From: Neiella holothuriorum
Lineage (GTDB): Bacteria; Pseudomonadota; Gammaproteobacteria; Enterobacterales; Neiellaceae
Direction of reading: 5' to 3'
DNA length: 64,000 nucleotides
Assembly (NCBI RefSeq): GCF_019457915.1
Contig: NZ_JAHZSS010000023.1
Span: forward strand, 1-64,000
Made by a program: the position numbers and the translations under genes. Below are positions 35,430 to 43,078 of the stretch, piece by piece. The notes beneath the pieces were generated by a model, which saw nothing but the letters and a program-made list of their open reading frames with translations, was not told the origin of the DNA and made no database searches. Numbering within the stretch: the stretch's first letter is position 1; each line of letters opens with the position of its first letter.

Positions 35430-37394
35430 ATGAAATCAACACTATGGATGGCGTCACTGCTGTGCAGCAGCGTAATGCTCGCCAGTTGTGGTAAACCTTC
35501 TTCAACCGCCACTACCGAACAGCAATCGGCCAGCCCTACTCCAACAGAACAAATTGCCAAAACTCCGAAAGCATATTCCGCCGCTGATTTTTTTGAGACC
35601 ACCACCGTGTTTGGTTCTTCAATTAATCATGATGGCTCTGCCGTGCTGGTAACGAGCGATGAGTCCGGCGTATTTAACCTATACAAATACCCGGTTGATG
35701 GTGCCAAGCCAACGCAATTGACGCACTCCGAAGATGATGCCTTTTGGGGGGTGAGTTGGTTTCCCAATGACAACCGAGCGCTCTACACTGCCGACAAAGG
35801 CGGTGATGAACTCAGTCATTTATACGTGTTAGATGAACAAGGCAATCACCATGATTTAACGCCGGGCGAAGGTCTGAAAGCTTCATTTTATGGCTGGTCT
35901 GACGATGACAAAGGCATCTATGTCGCAACCAACGAACGCGACAATAAAGCGTTTGATTTGTATTTATATGACATCAGTAATTTCCAGCGTCTAATGGTGT
36001 TTGAAAACACTGACGCATGGCAATTGTCAGACGTGAGCAAAGATGGCCGCTGGCTGGCATTAATCCAGGTTCACACCAATGCCAACAGCGATATCTTTGT
36101 GGTCGACCTTGCCAGCAATGATAAAACACCGACCCTAATCACCGAGCACGACGGTAATATCAGCTTTAGCACATTTACCTTTACCCCTGACAGCAAGCAA
36201 CTTATTTACGGCACCGATGAGCACGGCGAATATCAGCAAGCCTGGTCATTCGATTTAGCCTCGTCTGAGCATGCGTTGTTACAAAAAGCGGATTGGGACG
36301 TGGCATTCCTTTATTACTCTCGTCACGGGAAATATCAGGTTACCGGCGTTAATGCCGATGCTCAAACACAGTTACAGATCCTCGATACTGCGAGTGGAGA
36401 AGCCATTGCTTTACCAGCATTACCTGCAGGTGATCTTAGAGGCGTAGGCTTTTCTTCAGATGAAAAAAACATGGCGTTTTACATCAACTCAGATACGTCA
36501 CCTTCCAATTTGTTTAGTTATCAAATTGGCGATCAAGAAGCCAAACGTTTAACCAACACTCTCAACCCAGCCATGGCCGAAGATGACTTGGTGACATCAA
36601 CCGTTGAGCGCTTCAAAAGTTTTGATGAGCTAGAAGTACCAGGTTTACTCTACAAACCCCTAACGGCTAGTGCTGACAACAAAGTACCAGCGTTAATATG
36701 GATTCATGGTGGCCCAGGTGGTCAATCACGAATGGGCTACAGCGCCGCGAAACAACACCTCATCAATCATGGTTACGCGCTATTTGCTGTTAACAATCGT
36801 GGCTCATCAGGTTATGGCAAAACCTTCTATCATCTCGATGATAAGCGCCACGGTGAAGACGATTTACAAGACATTGTGTACGCCAAAAAGTACTTACAAC
36901 AATTGGACTGGGTCGATACCGACAACATTGGCGTCATTGGCGGTAGCTACGGTGGTTACCTCACCATGGCTGCAATGGCCTTCACCAATGAATTCAAAGT
37001 AGGCGTCAATATCTTTGGTGTTACTAATTGGGTGCGTACCCTTGAAAGTATCCCGCCTTGGTGGGAAAGCTTCCGCCAATACCTGTATGACGAACTTGGC
37101 GATCCTGCAACAGACAAAGAACGCTTAATGCGCATTTCTCCGCTGTTCCATGCCGATAAAATTCAAAGCCCAGTGCTTGTAGTGCAAGGCGCCAACGATC
37201 CACGGGTTTTACAGGTTGAAAGTGATGAAATGGTGGCAGAGATCCGCAAGAACAATGTGCCCGTCGAATACGTATTGTTTGATGATGAAGGCCACGGCTT
37301 TGTCAAAAAACAAAACCGAATCACAGCTTCAGAAGCATATTTGAATTTCTTAAATCAATACTTAATAACCACACCCGAAAAATCCGCCGAGTAA
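35430..37394 (+). CDS. Prolyl-oligopeptidase-family (S9) peptidase, lipoprotein
   Basis: The 654-residue protein has a lipoprotein signal peptide with lipobox LASC (Cys near residue 20), so it is membrane-anchored in the periplasm. A beta-propeller of WD/PD40-like repeats (about 60-390) precedes an alpha/beta-hydrolase domain. The triad is visible: Ser506 in GGSYGGY, Asp590 in NDPRV and His622 in EGHGF. ATG 35430 is chosen, with AAGGAT upstream, because it gives the signal peptide directly. S9 peptidases cut short peptides or remove N-terminal di- and tripeptides. Confidence 0.92.
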   Translation: MKSTLWMASLLCSSVMLASCGKPSSTATTEQQSASPTPTEQIAKTPKAYSAADFFETTTVFGSSINHDGSAVLVTSDESGVFNLYKYPVDGAKPTQLTHSEDDAFWGVSWFPNDNRALYTADKGGDELSHLYVLDEQGNHHDLTPGEGLKASFYGWSDDDKGIYVATNERDNKAFDLYLYDISNFQRLMVFENTDAWQLSDVSKDGRWLALIQVHTNANSDIFVVDLASNDKTPTLITEHDGNISFSTFTFTPDSKQLIYGTDEHGEYQQAWSFDLASSEHALLQKADWDVAFLYYSRHGKYQVTGVNADAQTQLQILDTASGEAIALPALPAGDLRGVGFSSDEKNMAFYINSDTSPSNLFSYQIGDQEAKRLTNTLNPAMAEDDLVTSTVERFKSFDELEVPGLLYKPLTASADNKVPALIWIHGGPGGQSRMGYSAAKQHLINHGYALFAVNNRGSSGYGKTFYHLDDKRHGEDDLQDIVYAKKYLQQLDWVDTDNIGVIGGSYGGYLTMAAMAFTNEFKVGVNIFGVTNWVRTLESIPPWWESFRQYLYDELGDPATDKERLMRISPLFHADKIQSPVLVVQGANDPRVLQVESDEMVAEIRKNNVPVEYVLFDDEGHGFVKKQNRITASEAYLNFLNQYLITTPEKSAE

Positions 37395-37413
37395 CCGTTG
37401 CGGAGGAACACAA

Positions 37414-37441
37414 ACTGCCAGCATATGCTGGCAGTTTTTTA
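37414..37441 (+). terminator. Terminator after the S9 peptidase
   Basis: A perfect 10-bp stem ACTGCCAGCA/TGCTGGCAGT with a TA tip is followed by six T residues. It can serve the convergent dehydrogenase weakly. Confidence 0.92.
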
Positions 37442-37466
37442 TTGTTTTAGCGGCATGGGTGGCAAA

Positions 37467-38918
37467 CTAATCCAGCCCTCCCATACACAAGTATTTTGTT
37501 TCCAGGTATTCATCTAAACCTTCAGAACCACCTTCTCGGCCAATCCCTGAATGCTTAACACCTCCAAATGGCGCGAGCTCTGTCGAAATAATACCTTCGT
37601 TAATTCCGACCATGCCGCATTCTAGCTGCGCAGCAACACGCCAAATCCGATTGATATCGCGGCTATAAAAATAACTCGCCAAGCCATACTCTGTGTCATT
37701 GCATTGCGCTATGACTTCCTGCTCGGAATCAAAGACACAAATAGGCGCAACCGGCCCAAATATTTCCTGTTTTAGGATTGGGTTATCAGGCGTCACATCG
37801 GTTAATACCGTGGGAAGAAAACAGTTACCGTGCGCCGGTGCTGGTTGCCCACCACAAACGAGCGTTGCGCCTGCAGCAATGGCCTTATCGACCAAATCGT
37901 TTACCTTGTTGAGCGCGCGCTCGTCAATCAAAGGACCGACTTGCACGGCCGAATCCATACCATTGCCAACAGTGAGCGCAGCAACTTTTGCAACGAATAA
38001 TGAGACAAATTCATCATGGATTTCGCGCGCGATATAAAATCGATTGGCACACACACACGTTTGGCCAGCATTGCGGAATTTGCTGGCAATAGCGCCGTCA
38101 ACGGCCGCATTAAGATCAGCATCTGCAAACACCACAAAAGGAGCATTGCCGCCCAACTCCAACGACAGCCGCTGCAATTGCGCGGCACTCTGTGACATCA
38201 ATTGTTTACCCACCGCTGTTGAGCCCGTGAAGCTCAATTTACGAATATCTGGATGTTGCGTGAACACGCTGCCGATTAACGGCGCATCTAACGAACACAC
38301 AACTGGCATTAACGCCGGCGGGATCCCGGCACGGTAGGCTAGCTGTGCCAACGCCAACGCTGACAGTGGTGTATTTGCCGCCGGTTTCACCACAAAGGCA
38401 CACCCCGCCGCTAACGCTGGCGCCGCTTTACGGGTGATCATGGCAATTGGAAAGTTCCAGGGCGTAATGCCAGCCGTTACACCGACGGGTTGTTTAAGGG
38501 TAACGATGTGTCGATCGCTCGCGGGTGATGGAATATGGCGACCGTAGGCACGTTTCGCTTCTTCGCTAAACCACTCAATAAACGAAGCGCCATAGGCAAC
38601 TTCGCCTGTTGATTCAAGCAATGGCTTACCTTGCTCCAGCGTCATGATGGTTGCGAGATCATCGGCTGCTGCCAGCACCAGATCGTGCCAGCGTCGTAGA
38701 ATGTTTGCGCGTTGCTTTGCGCTCAATTTCGCCCAGTCAGCTTGCGCCACCTTAGCGTCAGCAATCGCATGATTAACCTGCTCAACCGTGTGATTGTCAA
38801 TGGCGCACAGGGCTTGATGATTGTATGGATTGGTCACGACGATTTCGTCAGTCAGCGTACCAATAGCAAATGCCTGATTAAGTAATTCGGGATCATTTAG
38901 TTGGTTAATCCAGCGCAC
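37467..38918 (-). CDS. NAD(P)-dependent succinate-semialdehyde dehydrogenase family protein
   Basis: The 483 residues match GabD (482) closely in length and pattern. The ALDH features are seen: TPWNFPIAMITRKAAPALAAGC, LSFTGSTAVGK, catalytic Glu in LSLELGGNAP, catalytic Cys in GQTCVCANR, and the C-terminal FGGVKHSGIGREGG. GabD oxidises succinate semialdehyde in GABA breakdown, but there is no gabT nearby, so related aldehydes (for example glutarate semialdehyde) are possible. The GTG start is preceded by AGAGG. Confidence 0.85.
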   Translation of the reverse strand: MRWINQLNDPELLNQAFAIGTLTDEIVVTNPYNHQALCAIDNHTVEQVNHAIADAKVAQADWAKLSAKQRANILRRWHDLVLAAADDLATIMTLEQGKPLLESTGEVAYGASFIEWFSEEAKRAYGRHIPSPASDRHIVTLKQPVGVTAGITPWNFPIAMITRKAAPALAAGCAFVVKPAANTPLSALALAQLAYRAGIPPALMPVVCSLDAPLIGSVFTQHPDIRKLSFTGSTAVGKQLMSQSAAQLQRLSLELGGNAPFVVFADADLNAAVDGAIASKFRNAGQTCVCANRFYIAREIHDEFVSLFVAKVAALTVGNGMDSAVQVGPLIDERALNKVNDLVDKAIAAGATLVCGGQPAPAHGNCFLPTVLTDVTPDNPILKQEIFGPVAPICVFDSEQEVIAQCNDTEYGLASYFYSRDINRIWRVAAQLECGMVGINEGIISTELAPFGGVKHSGIGREGGSEGLDEYLETKYLCMGGLD

Positions 38919-39125
38919 GATTCAATGCCTCTTGCTTAAGATGTTCCTGCCGATATCAGCCTTGCTTGGCTAGCCTAACAGATCACCACGGATGGCCCAA
39001 AAGTACAGCAAACGCGTTCCTGAAATCGATTCACTAATATAATTTATTTCAAATACCTACGGGGCATGGCATGCTGAAACGCCTTCGTCTGGTTATGGCG
39101 CAATTTTTGTTGAGAGAGTAAGTAC

Positions 39126-40400
39126 ATGAAAGTTGGTTATTTGAAAGGATTTCTTTTACTAATCGGTGCCAGTGTTTGCAGCATTGCTTCTGCCATAACA
39201 CAGGTCGTGACGGCAGATCACCTAATCGATGTTCGTTCCGGTAAGGTGCTAAACAATCATTATATCGTCATTGACGGTGACCGCATTAAAGCCATTACCG
39301 CTGATAAATCGGAGTTACCGTCTGATGTTGACGTGATTGATTTAGGCGACAGTTATTTGATGCCGGGCCTGATGGATATGCACACCCATTTGGTTCGCCA
39401 GCTGGCCAAAAACTATTATGCGGGTCTGTTTCAGTCACCACACCGCGCCGTGATTGGCGGCGTGGTAAACGCCGAGAAGACACTGATGGCGGGTTTTACC
39501 GTTGTACGAGATGTTGGTGCTAGTGACTTTCAGGATGTAGCACTCCGCAACGCCATCAATGAAGGTGAAGTACCAGGCCCTCGCATGGCAGTTTCTGGCC
39601 CCGCACTTGGCATCACCGGTGGTCATTGCGACGATAACGCCCTGAACCATTCATTCAAGCAAAAATCAGATGGCGTAGCCGATGGACCTTGGGGCGTTCG
39701 CCAAATGGTTCGTCGTAACGTCAAATATGGTGTCGATCTGATTAAGTTTTGTGCCACTGGCGGCGTATTTTCTAAAGGCACCGTGGTTGGTCAGCGTCAA
39801 TATACCCTTGAGGAAATGGAAGCCATTGTTGATGAAGCCCACACCCATGGTAGAACCGTAGCGGCACATGCCCACGGTAATGAAGGTATTCGTTTTGCGA
39901 TTAAAGCGGGCGTTGATTCGATTGAGCATTCCAGTTATCTCGACAAAGAAACCATCAATCTGGCCAAAAAGCACGGCACCGTCTTGTCGATGGATATCTA
40001 CAACACCGAATACACCTTGAGTCAGGGTGAAGCGAATGGAGTACCCGAGGAAAACCTAAATAAAGAGCGCCAAGTCGGCACCATCCAGCGCCAAAGCTTC
40101 ACTCACGCAGTCAACAGCGGCGCCAAAGTCGTACTGGGTACTGATGCGGGCATCTACCCCCACGGAGATAACGCCAAGCAGTTATCACGCATGGTCAAAT
40201 TTGGTATGTCACCGCTACAAGCACTGCAAGCTGCAACCATCGAGCCCGCTGCGTTACTCAAATGGCAACAAGATGTGGGTGAACTCAAGCCAGGTCTTTA
40301 TGCCGATATTATTGCCGTGAAGCAAAACCCGCTAGCGGATATATCAACACTCGAGCAAGTCCACTTTGTGATGAAAGGCGGCACTATCTACAAGCAATAA
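39126..40400 (+). CDS. Exported metal-dependent amidohydrolase (imidazolonepropionase-like)
   Basis: This 424-residue protein has a signal peptide (cut near IASA-ITQ) and an amidohydrolase barrel. Metal ligands are visible: HxH in GLMDMHTHLV, a likely carboxylated Lys in GVDLIKFCATGG, His in VAAHAHGNEG and SIEHSSYLD, and Asp in VVLGTDAGIYPHG. The group includes periplasmic Xaa-Pro or Xaa-Arg dipeptidases and other carboxypeptidase-like enzymes; the substrate cannot be told from sequence. It ends close to a nested inverted repeat at 40410. Confidence 0.87.
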   Translation: MKVGYLKGFLLLIGASVCSIASAITQVVTADHLIDVRSGKVLNNHYIVIDGDRIKAITADKSELPSDVDVIDLGDSYLMPGLMDMHTHLVRQLAKNYYAGLFQSPHRAVIGGVVNAEKTLMAGFTVVRDVGASDFQDVALRNAINEGEVPGPRMAVSGPALGITGGHCDDNALNHSFKQKSDGVADGPWGVRQMVRRNVKYGVDLIKFCATGGVFSKGTVVGQRQYTLEEMEAIVDEAHTHGRTVAAHAHGNEGIRFAIKAGVDSIEHSSYLDKETINLAKKHGTVLSMDIYNTEYTLSQGEANGVPEENLNKERQVGTIQRQSFTHAVNSGAKVVLGTDAGIYPHGDNAKQLSRMVKFGMSPLQALQAATIEPAALLKWQQDVGELKPGLYADIIAVKQNPLADISTLEQVHFVMKGGTIYKQ

Positions 40401-40409
40401 AAGCCTGGT

Positions 40410-40480
40410 GCCTCGTTTCATTGAGCGCTCTCAACCGAGCTTAAACAAAACACTTCGGTTGATTCGCAACGAAACGAGGC
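40410..40480. repeat. Nested inverted repeat downstream of the amidohydrolase
   Basis: Outer arms GCCTCGTTTC (40410-40419) and GAAACGAGGC (40471-40480) enclose inner arms TCAACCGA (40431-40438) and TCGGTTGA (40455-40462), both perfect. A third pair, TTGAGCGC (40421-40428) and GCGCTCAA (40479-40486), competes with them. There is no T tract, so it is not a classic terminator. Confidence 0.7.
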
Positions 40481-40588
40481 GCTCAACGGCTTCGCAAACT
40501 CAGTCTGCAATGGCTAGAAGCAATGTCGGTGACCGTTTGGATCTCTGTCGATAGAAGAATCGAATCTTAACCACTACAGGTTGACGCC

Positions 40589-40756
40589 CTACTCATCATA
40601 TTTATCAATTTCTTTGGTTAGTTGTTCGGCTTCAGCACTTAAGTTGGCGAAGCTGCGCATATCGCCTTTGCGCTGTGCAAGCATGGCACTTTTAAGTAAC
40701 AGGGTACGTTGCTTACGCATCTTCTTGGCTGGATCGCGTTTAAATATGTTCAACAT
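40589..40756 (-). CDS. Small basic conserved protein (DUF6435-like)
   Basis: A 55-residue cytoplasmic protein opens with MLNIFKRDPAKKMRKQ and continues as a helix (AMLAQRKGDMRSFANLSAEAEQL). This pattern fits the DUF6435 family of small proteins of unknown function seen in marine gammaproteobacteria. ATG 40756 is chosen because GGAG lies eight bases before it; the frame extends 16 codons upstream without support. It follows the SOUL gene on the same strand, 63 bp apart. Confidence 0.75.
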   Translation of the reverse strand: MLNIFKRDPAKKMRKQRTLLLKSAMLAQRKGDMRSFANLSAEAEQLTKEIDKYDE

Positions 40757-40819
40757 TGCTTGTTCTCCGAATTGACGCCGAGATGGTGATAACGCGTATG
40801 ACAATCGATGTGCGACAAG

Positions 40820-41458
40820 TCAGTACTCAATCATCACCTCATTACGACGCCAAAATGGCAGTGTCCAAGGTGGGTTGTACCGGGCGAGTTTCGGTGCGCT
40901 TTTAGGGGTTAGGTTTCTGCTAGTCATCCAGTCCATCAACAACTGCGTTTTTTCAGCAACCTTTCGTTCGCCTGTCAATCCAGAAAATCGTAAGACAGCC
41001 ATGTTCCGAGGAGGAATTTCTGCAAGCGATACAGCTTGGTTACTCGGCTCGGGCAAGGTGTCCATCGAATACGCGCTGGGCATGACAAAATGTATTTTCC
41101 ACATGCCCTGCTCATTCTTCAGGCTGGCTTCTGATTGCATGGTTTGAGCTTCAGATCCCGGCGCAATAGTAACAGGCGCCGTCATACTAATTTTTTCAGA
41201 TCCGCCAGATTTGGCTGTGTTGTTACCGAAGATAAAATCGGCCACGGCACGGAACCCTTGGCTGGACGCATCATCAATAGGCCCTTGGGCAACTGTTTCG
41301 GCAATGACCATCGCGCTGTAAGCACGCAATTCAAACTCATCAACTTTCTCAACCAATTGATAATTTGGCTCTTCAATTGCCATGGCGCCTCCGATATAGA
41401 ACCCAAGGAGCACTGCCGTTAGTAGTGCTTTAGCTTTGTGTGACGTGATCCAAACCAT
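40820..41458 (-). CDS. SOUL-family heme-binding protein, exported
   Basis: This 212-residue protein has an N-terminal signal peptide (AVLLGFYIGGAMA, cut before IEEPNY) and the SOUL/HBP domain: YQLVEKVDEFELRAYSAMVIAET in parts, then ISMTAPVTI, WKIHFVMPSAY, and the C-terminal LARYNPPWTLPFWRRNEVMIEY. Bacterial SOUL proteins bind heme in vitro and have unknown roles. ATG 41458 is preferred to TTG 41464 because AGGG lies six bases before it. Its upstream region carries two 20-bp-spaced repeats. Confidence 0.9.
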   Translation of the reverse strand: MVWITSHKAKALLTAVLLGFYIGGAMAIEEPNYQLVEKVDEFELRAYSAMVIAETVAQGPIDDASSQGFRAVADFIFGNNTAKSGGSEKISMTAPVTIAPGSEAQTMQSEASLKNEQGMWKIHFVMPSAYSMDTLPEPSNQAVSLAEIPPRNMAVLRFSGLTGERKVAEKTQLLMDWMTSRNLTPKSAPKLARYNPPWTLPFWRRNEVMIEY

Positions 41459-41543
41459 GTTCAACCCTATCCGTTAATTGCTTATAGCCCTTAACGTAAT
41501 AGGCTCCGGCTTGGATCGTTCTAGTTTAGTTATGTCGCTCCTG

Positions 41544-41580
41544 ATTTCAGTTAACGAGACATCATTTCAGTTAACGCGAC
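41544..41580. repeat. Two direct repeats, 20 bp apart, upstream of the SOUL gene
   Basis: ATTTCAGTTAACG followed by A/C and GAC occurs at 41544-41560 and 41564-41580. The 20-bp period is about two helical turns, and each copy contains the palindrome GTTAAC. They lie 86-122 bp upstream of the SOUL start and just beyond the end of the LacI gene, so an activator or repressor site is plausible. Confidence 0.7.
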
Positions 41581-41640
41581 ACAGTCACCGTTCAGCGAGC
41601 AATGTCGCCACTAGCTAACGCGTTTAATTCAAGGATGCTG

Positions 41641-42636
41641 CTAATTGATCTGCTCGATCGTTGGAATATCCATCCCTTGCATGGGCGCTTCATTCGGCTG
41701 CTCGATGGCATGAATTAGCGCTCGTGCTAAAAAATTGCCAGCCTTGCCGACATCTTCATTTGCTAGCAATAAGTTTTTTCGCAGCAATTTTAAAAATGGC
41801 GCTGCCTCTCGTCCGAGTACATCGATATCGCTTCCTAGCGTGCGCCCTTGCGCTTCTAAAACTGCAACAGTCACCATGGCTGCCGTTGATGAGCTTGCAA
41901 TAATCGCATCGATGTCAGGCATGGTCGACAACATCGCCGTTACTTCAGCTTCAATATCGGCTGACGGAGAATCAGAATGAATTGTGGGACAAGCCACTAA
42001 CGCGACGCCAGTTTGCTGCTGGCCAAGTAGCAGGCCTCGTTGCAAGTGACCGGTATAACTTAACTCGGGAGGCGGTAAAATAAGCATGATTTTCCGACGC
42101 CCTCTTAGCTTCAGTTTGTTAACCGACAAACAAGCAAAGGTTTCGTTATCGAAGTCAAAATATGGGTGGTTATCCGTTTGGCTGGTGCGGCCATGGGTGA
42201 CGAATGGAAAGTTTTGTTTCTTTAAATAATCAACTCGCCGATCATCAGGCGTTGTGTAATTGAGGATCAACCCATCCGCTGCGCGCGTTTCTACAATTTG
42301 TTTGATGACGCCTAACGGATCATCCCCTTCAAACCAGTAACTGGTATTGAGGTTATAGCTAGTACCTTTTAGTACTTCAGCAACCGAAACCGTAAGTCGA
42401 GTGACCACGTTCGACATATTGGGTTCAACCGGCAATACCAAACTGATGACGTTGGTCTTGCCGGTACGAAGGCGAACCCCTGCTCTATCTGGCACATAGC
42501 CAAGTTCACGCGCCTTGGCCTGTATAACACGCCGCGTTTGCAGTTTAATCGCCGGGTCATCTTTTAACGCTCGCGACACTGTGGTGACAGCAAAATCTAG
42601 CGCATCGGCAATTGTCTTGAGGGTGATTTTTGCCAT
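41641..42636 (-). CDS. LacI-family transcriptional regulator
   Basis: The 331 residues start with the LacI HTH and hinge (ITLKTIADALDFAVTTVSRAL, in parts, then ELGYVPDRAGVRLRTGKTN) and continue with a periplasmic-binding-like effector domain. It is divergent from the GH3 glucosidase across 442 bp that contain tandem and inverted repeats, so it most likely represses that gene and responds to a released sugar. The effector is not known. Confidence 0.92.
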   Translation of the reverse strand: MAKITLKTIADALDFAVTTVSRALKDDPAIKLQTRRVIQAKARELGYVPDRAGVRLRTGKTNVISLVLPVEPNMSNVVTRLTVSVAEVLKGTSYNLNTSYWFEGDDPLGVIKQIVETRAADGLILNYTTPDDRRVDYLKKQNFPFVTHGRTSQTDNHPYFDFDNETFACLSVNKLKLRGRRKIMLILPPPELSYTGHLQRGLLLGQQQTGVALVACPTIHSDSPSADIEAEVTAMLSTMPDIDAIIASSSTAAMVTVAVLEAQGRTLGSDIDVLGREAAPFLKLLRKNLLLANEDVGKAGNFLARALIHAIEQPNEAPMQGMDIPTIEQIN

Positions 42637-42684
42637 TCTTTCGCAGCTCCCAATGAAAGGCGTTTCGTTACGTCATGGCCTACG

Positions 42685-42796
42685 CCACTACTTGACCCTA
42701 CTGATTTAGCCCCACCGACTTAACCCCACCTACTTAACCCCACCGACTTAGCTCCATCGGCTTAGCTCCATCGGCTTAGCTCCATCGGCTTAGCGC
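42685..42796. repeat. Eight tandem 14-bp repeats in the LacI/GH3 intergenic region
   Basis: Eight consecutive 14-bp units run from 42685 to 42796 with no gaps. The last three copies are CATCGGCTTAGC followed by TC or GC; earlier copies are CACCGACTTAACCC-like and decay toward the left end. The unit length is not a multiple of three or of one helical turn. It lies just upstream of the LacI gene's start on its promoter side. Confidence 0.92.
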
Positions 42797-42842
42797 CAAC
42801 AATGCACTTAAAAAAGGTCAAATAAATGTGATTTAACATGTG

Positions 42843-42861
42843 GATTTAAATATTTTAAATC
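42843..42861. promoter_or_regulatory. Inverted repeat, candidate operator (LacI/GH3 region)
   Basis: GATTTAAA-TAT-TTTAAATC is a perfect 8-3-8 palindrome in the divergent region. A second perfect one, CTGGTG-C-CACCAG, lies at 42965-42977. Either may bind the LacI-type regulator; LacI-family operators usually have a CG or G/C centre, which favours the second slightly. The remaining gap is AT-rich and holds no ORF. Confidence 0.45.
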
Positions 42862-43078
42862 GTTACAAAAGCAATTTGCAACGTTATAAATTCAATTATT
42901 CATAATTATAGCTTTGCTGTTTGTTCGCTTAAAAGTCAGTTGAAGAGTGCTACTAAATAACCAGCTGGTGCCACCAGTGGCGCGAACGACTAACGCTTCT
43001 TTCGGGCCTTTTTAACAAGGGTGCAGGAGTGCTTCAACGCAACACAGCAAGCAACGCAGTAACTTGGGAGTACATTAA

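Noticed and set aside
42685-42796. The 14-bp tandem repeats as a CRISPR array
   Set aside because: There are no spacers, units are contiguous and far too short, and no cas genes are near.
42869-42883. AAAGCAATTTGCAAC as a fourth SypG-type enhancer before the GH3 gene
   Set aside because: Only the right half matches, and no GG-N10-GC promoter is found downstream of it.
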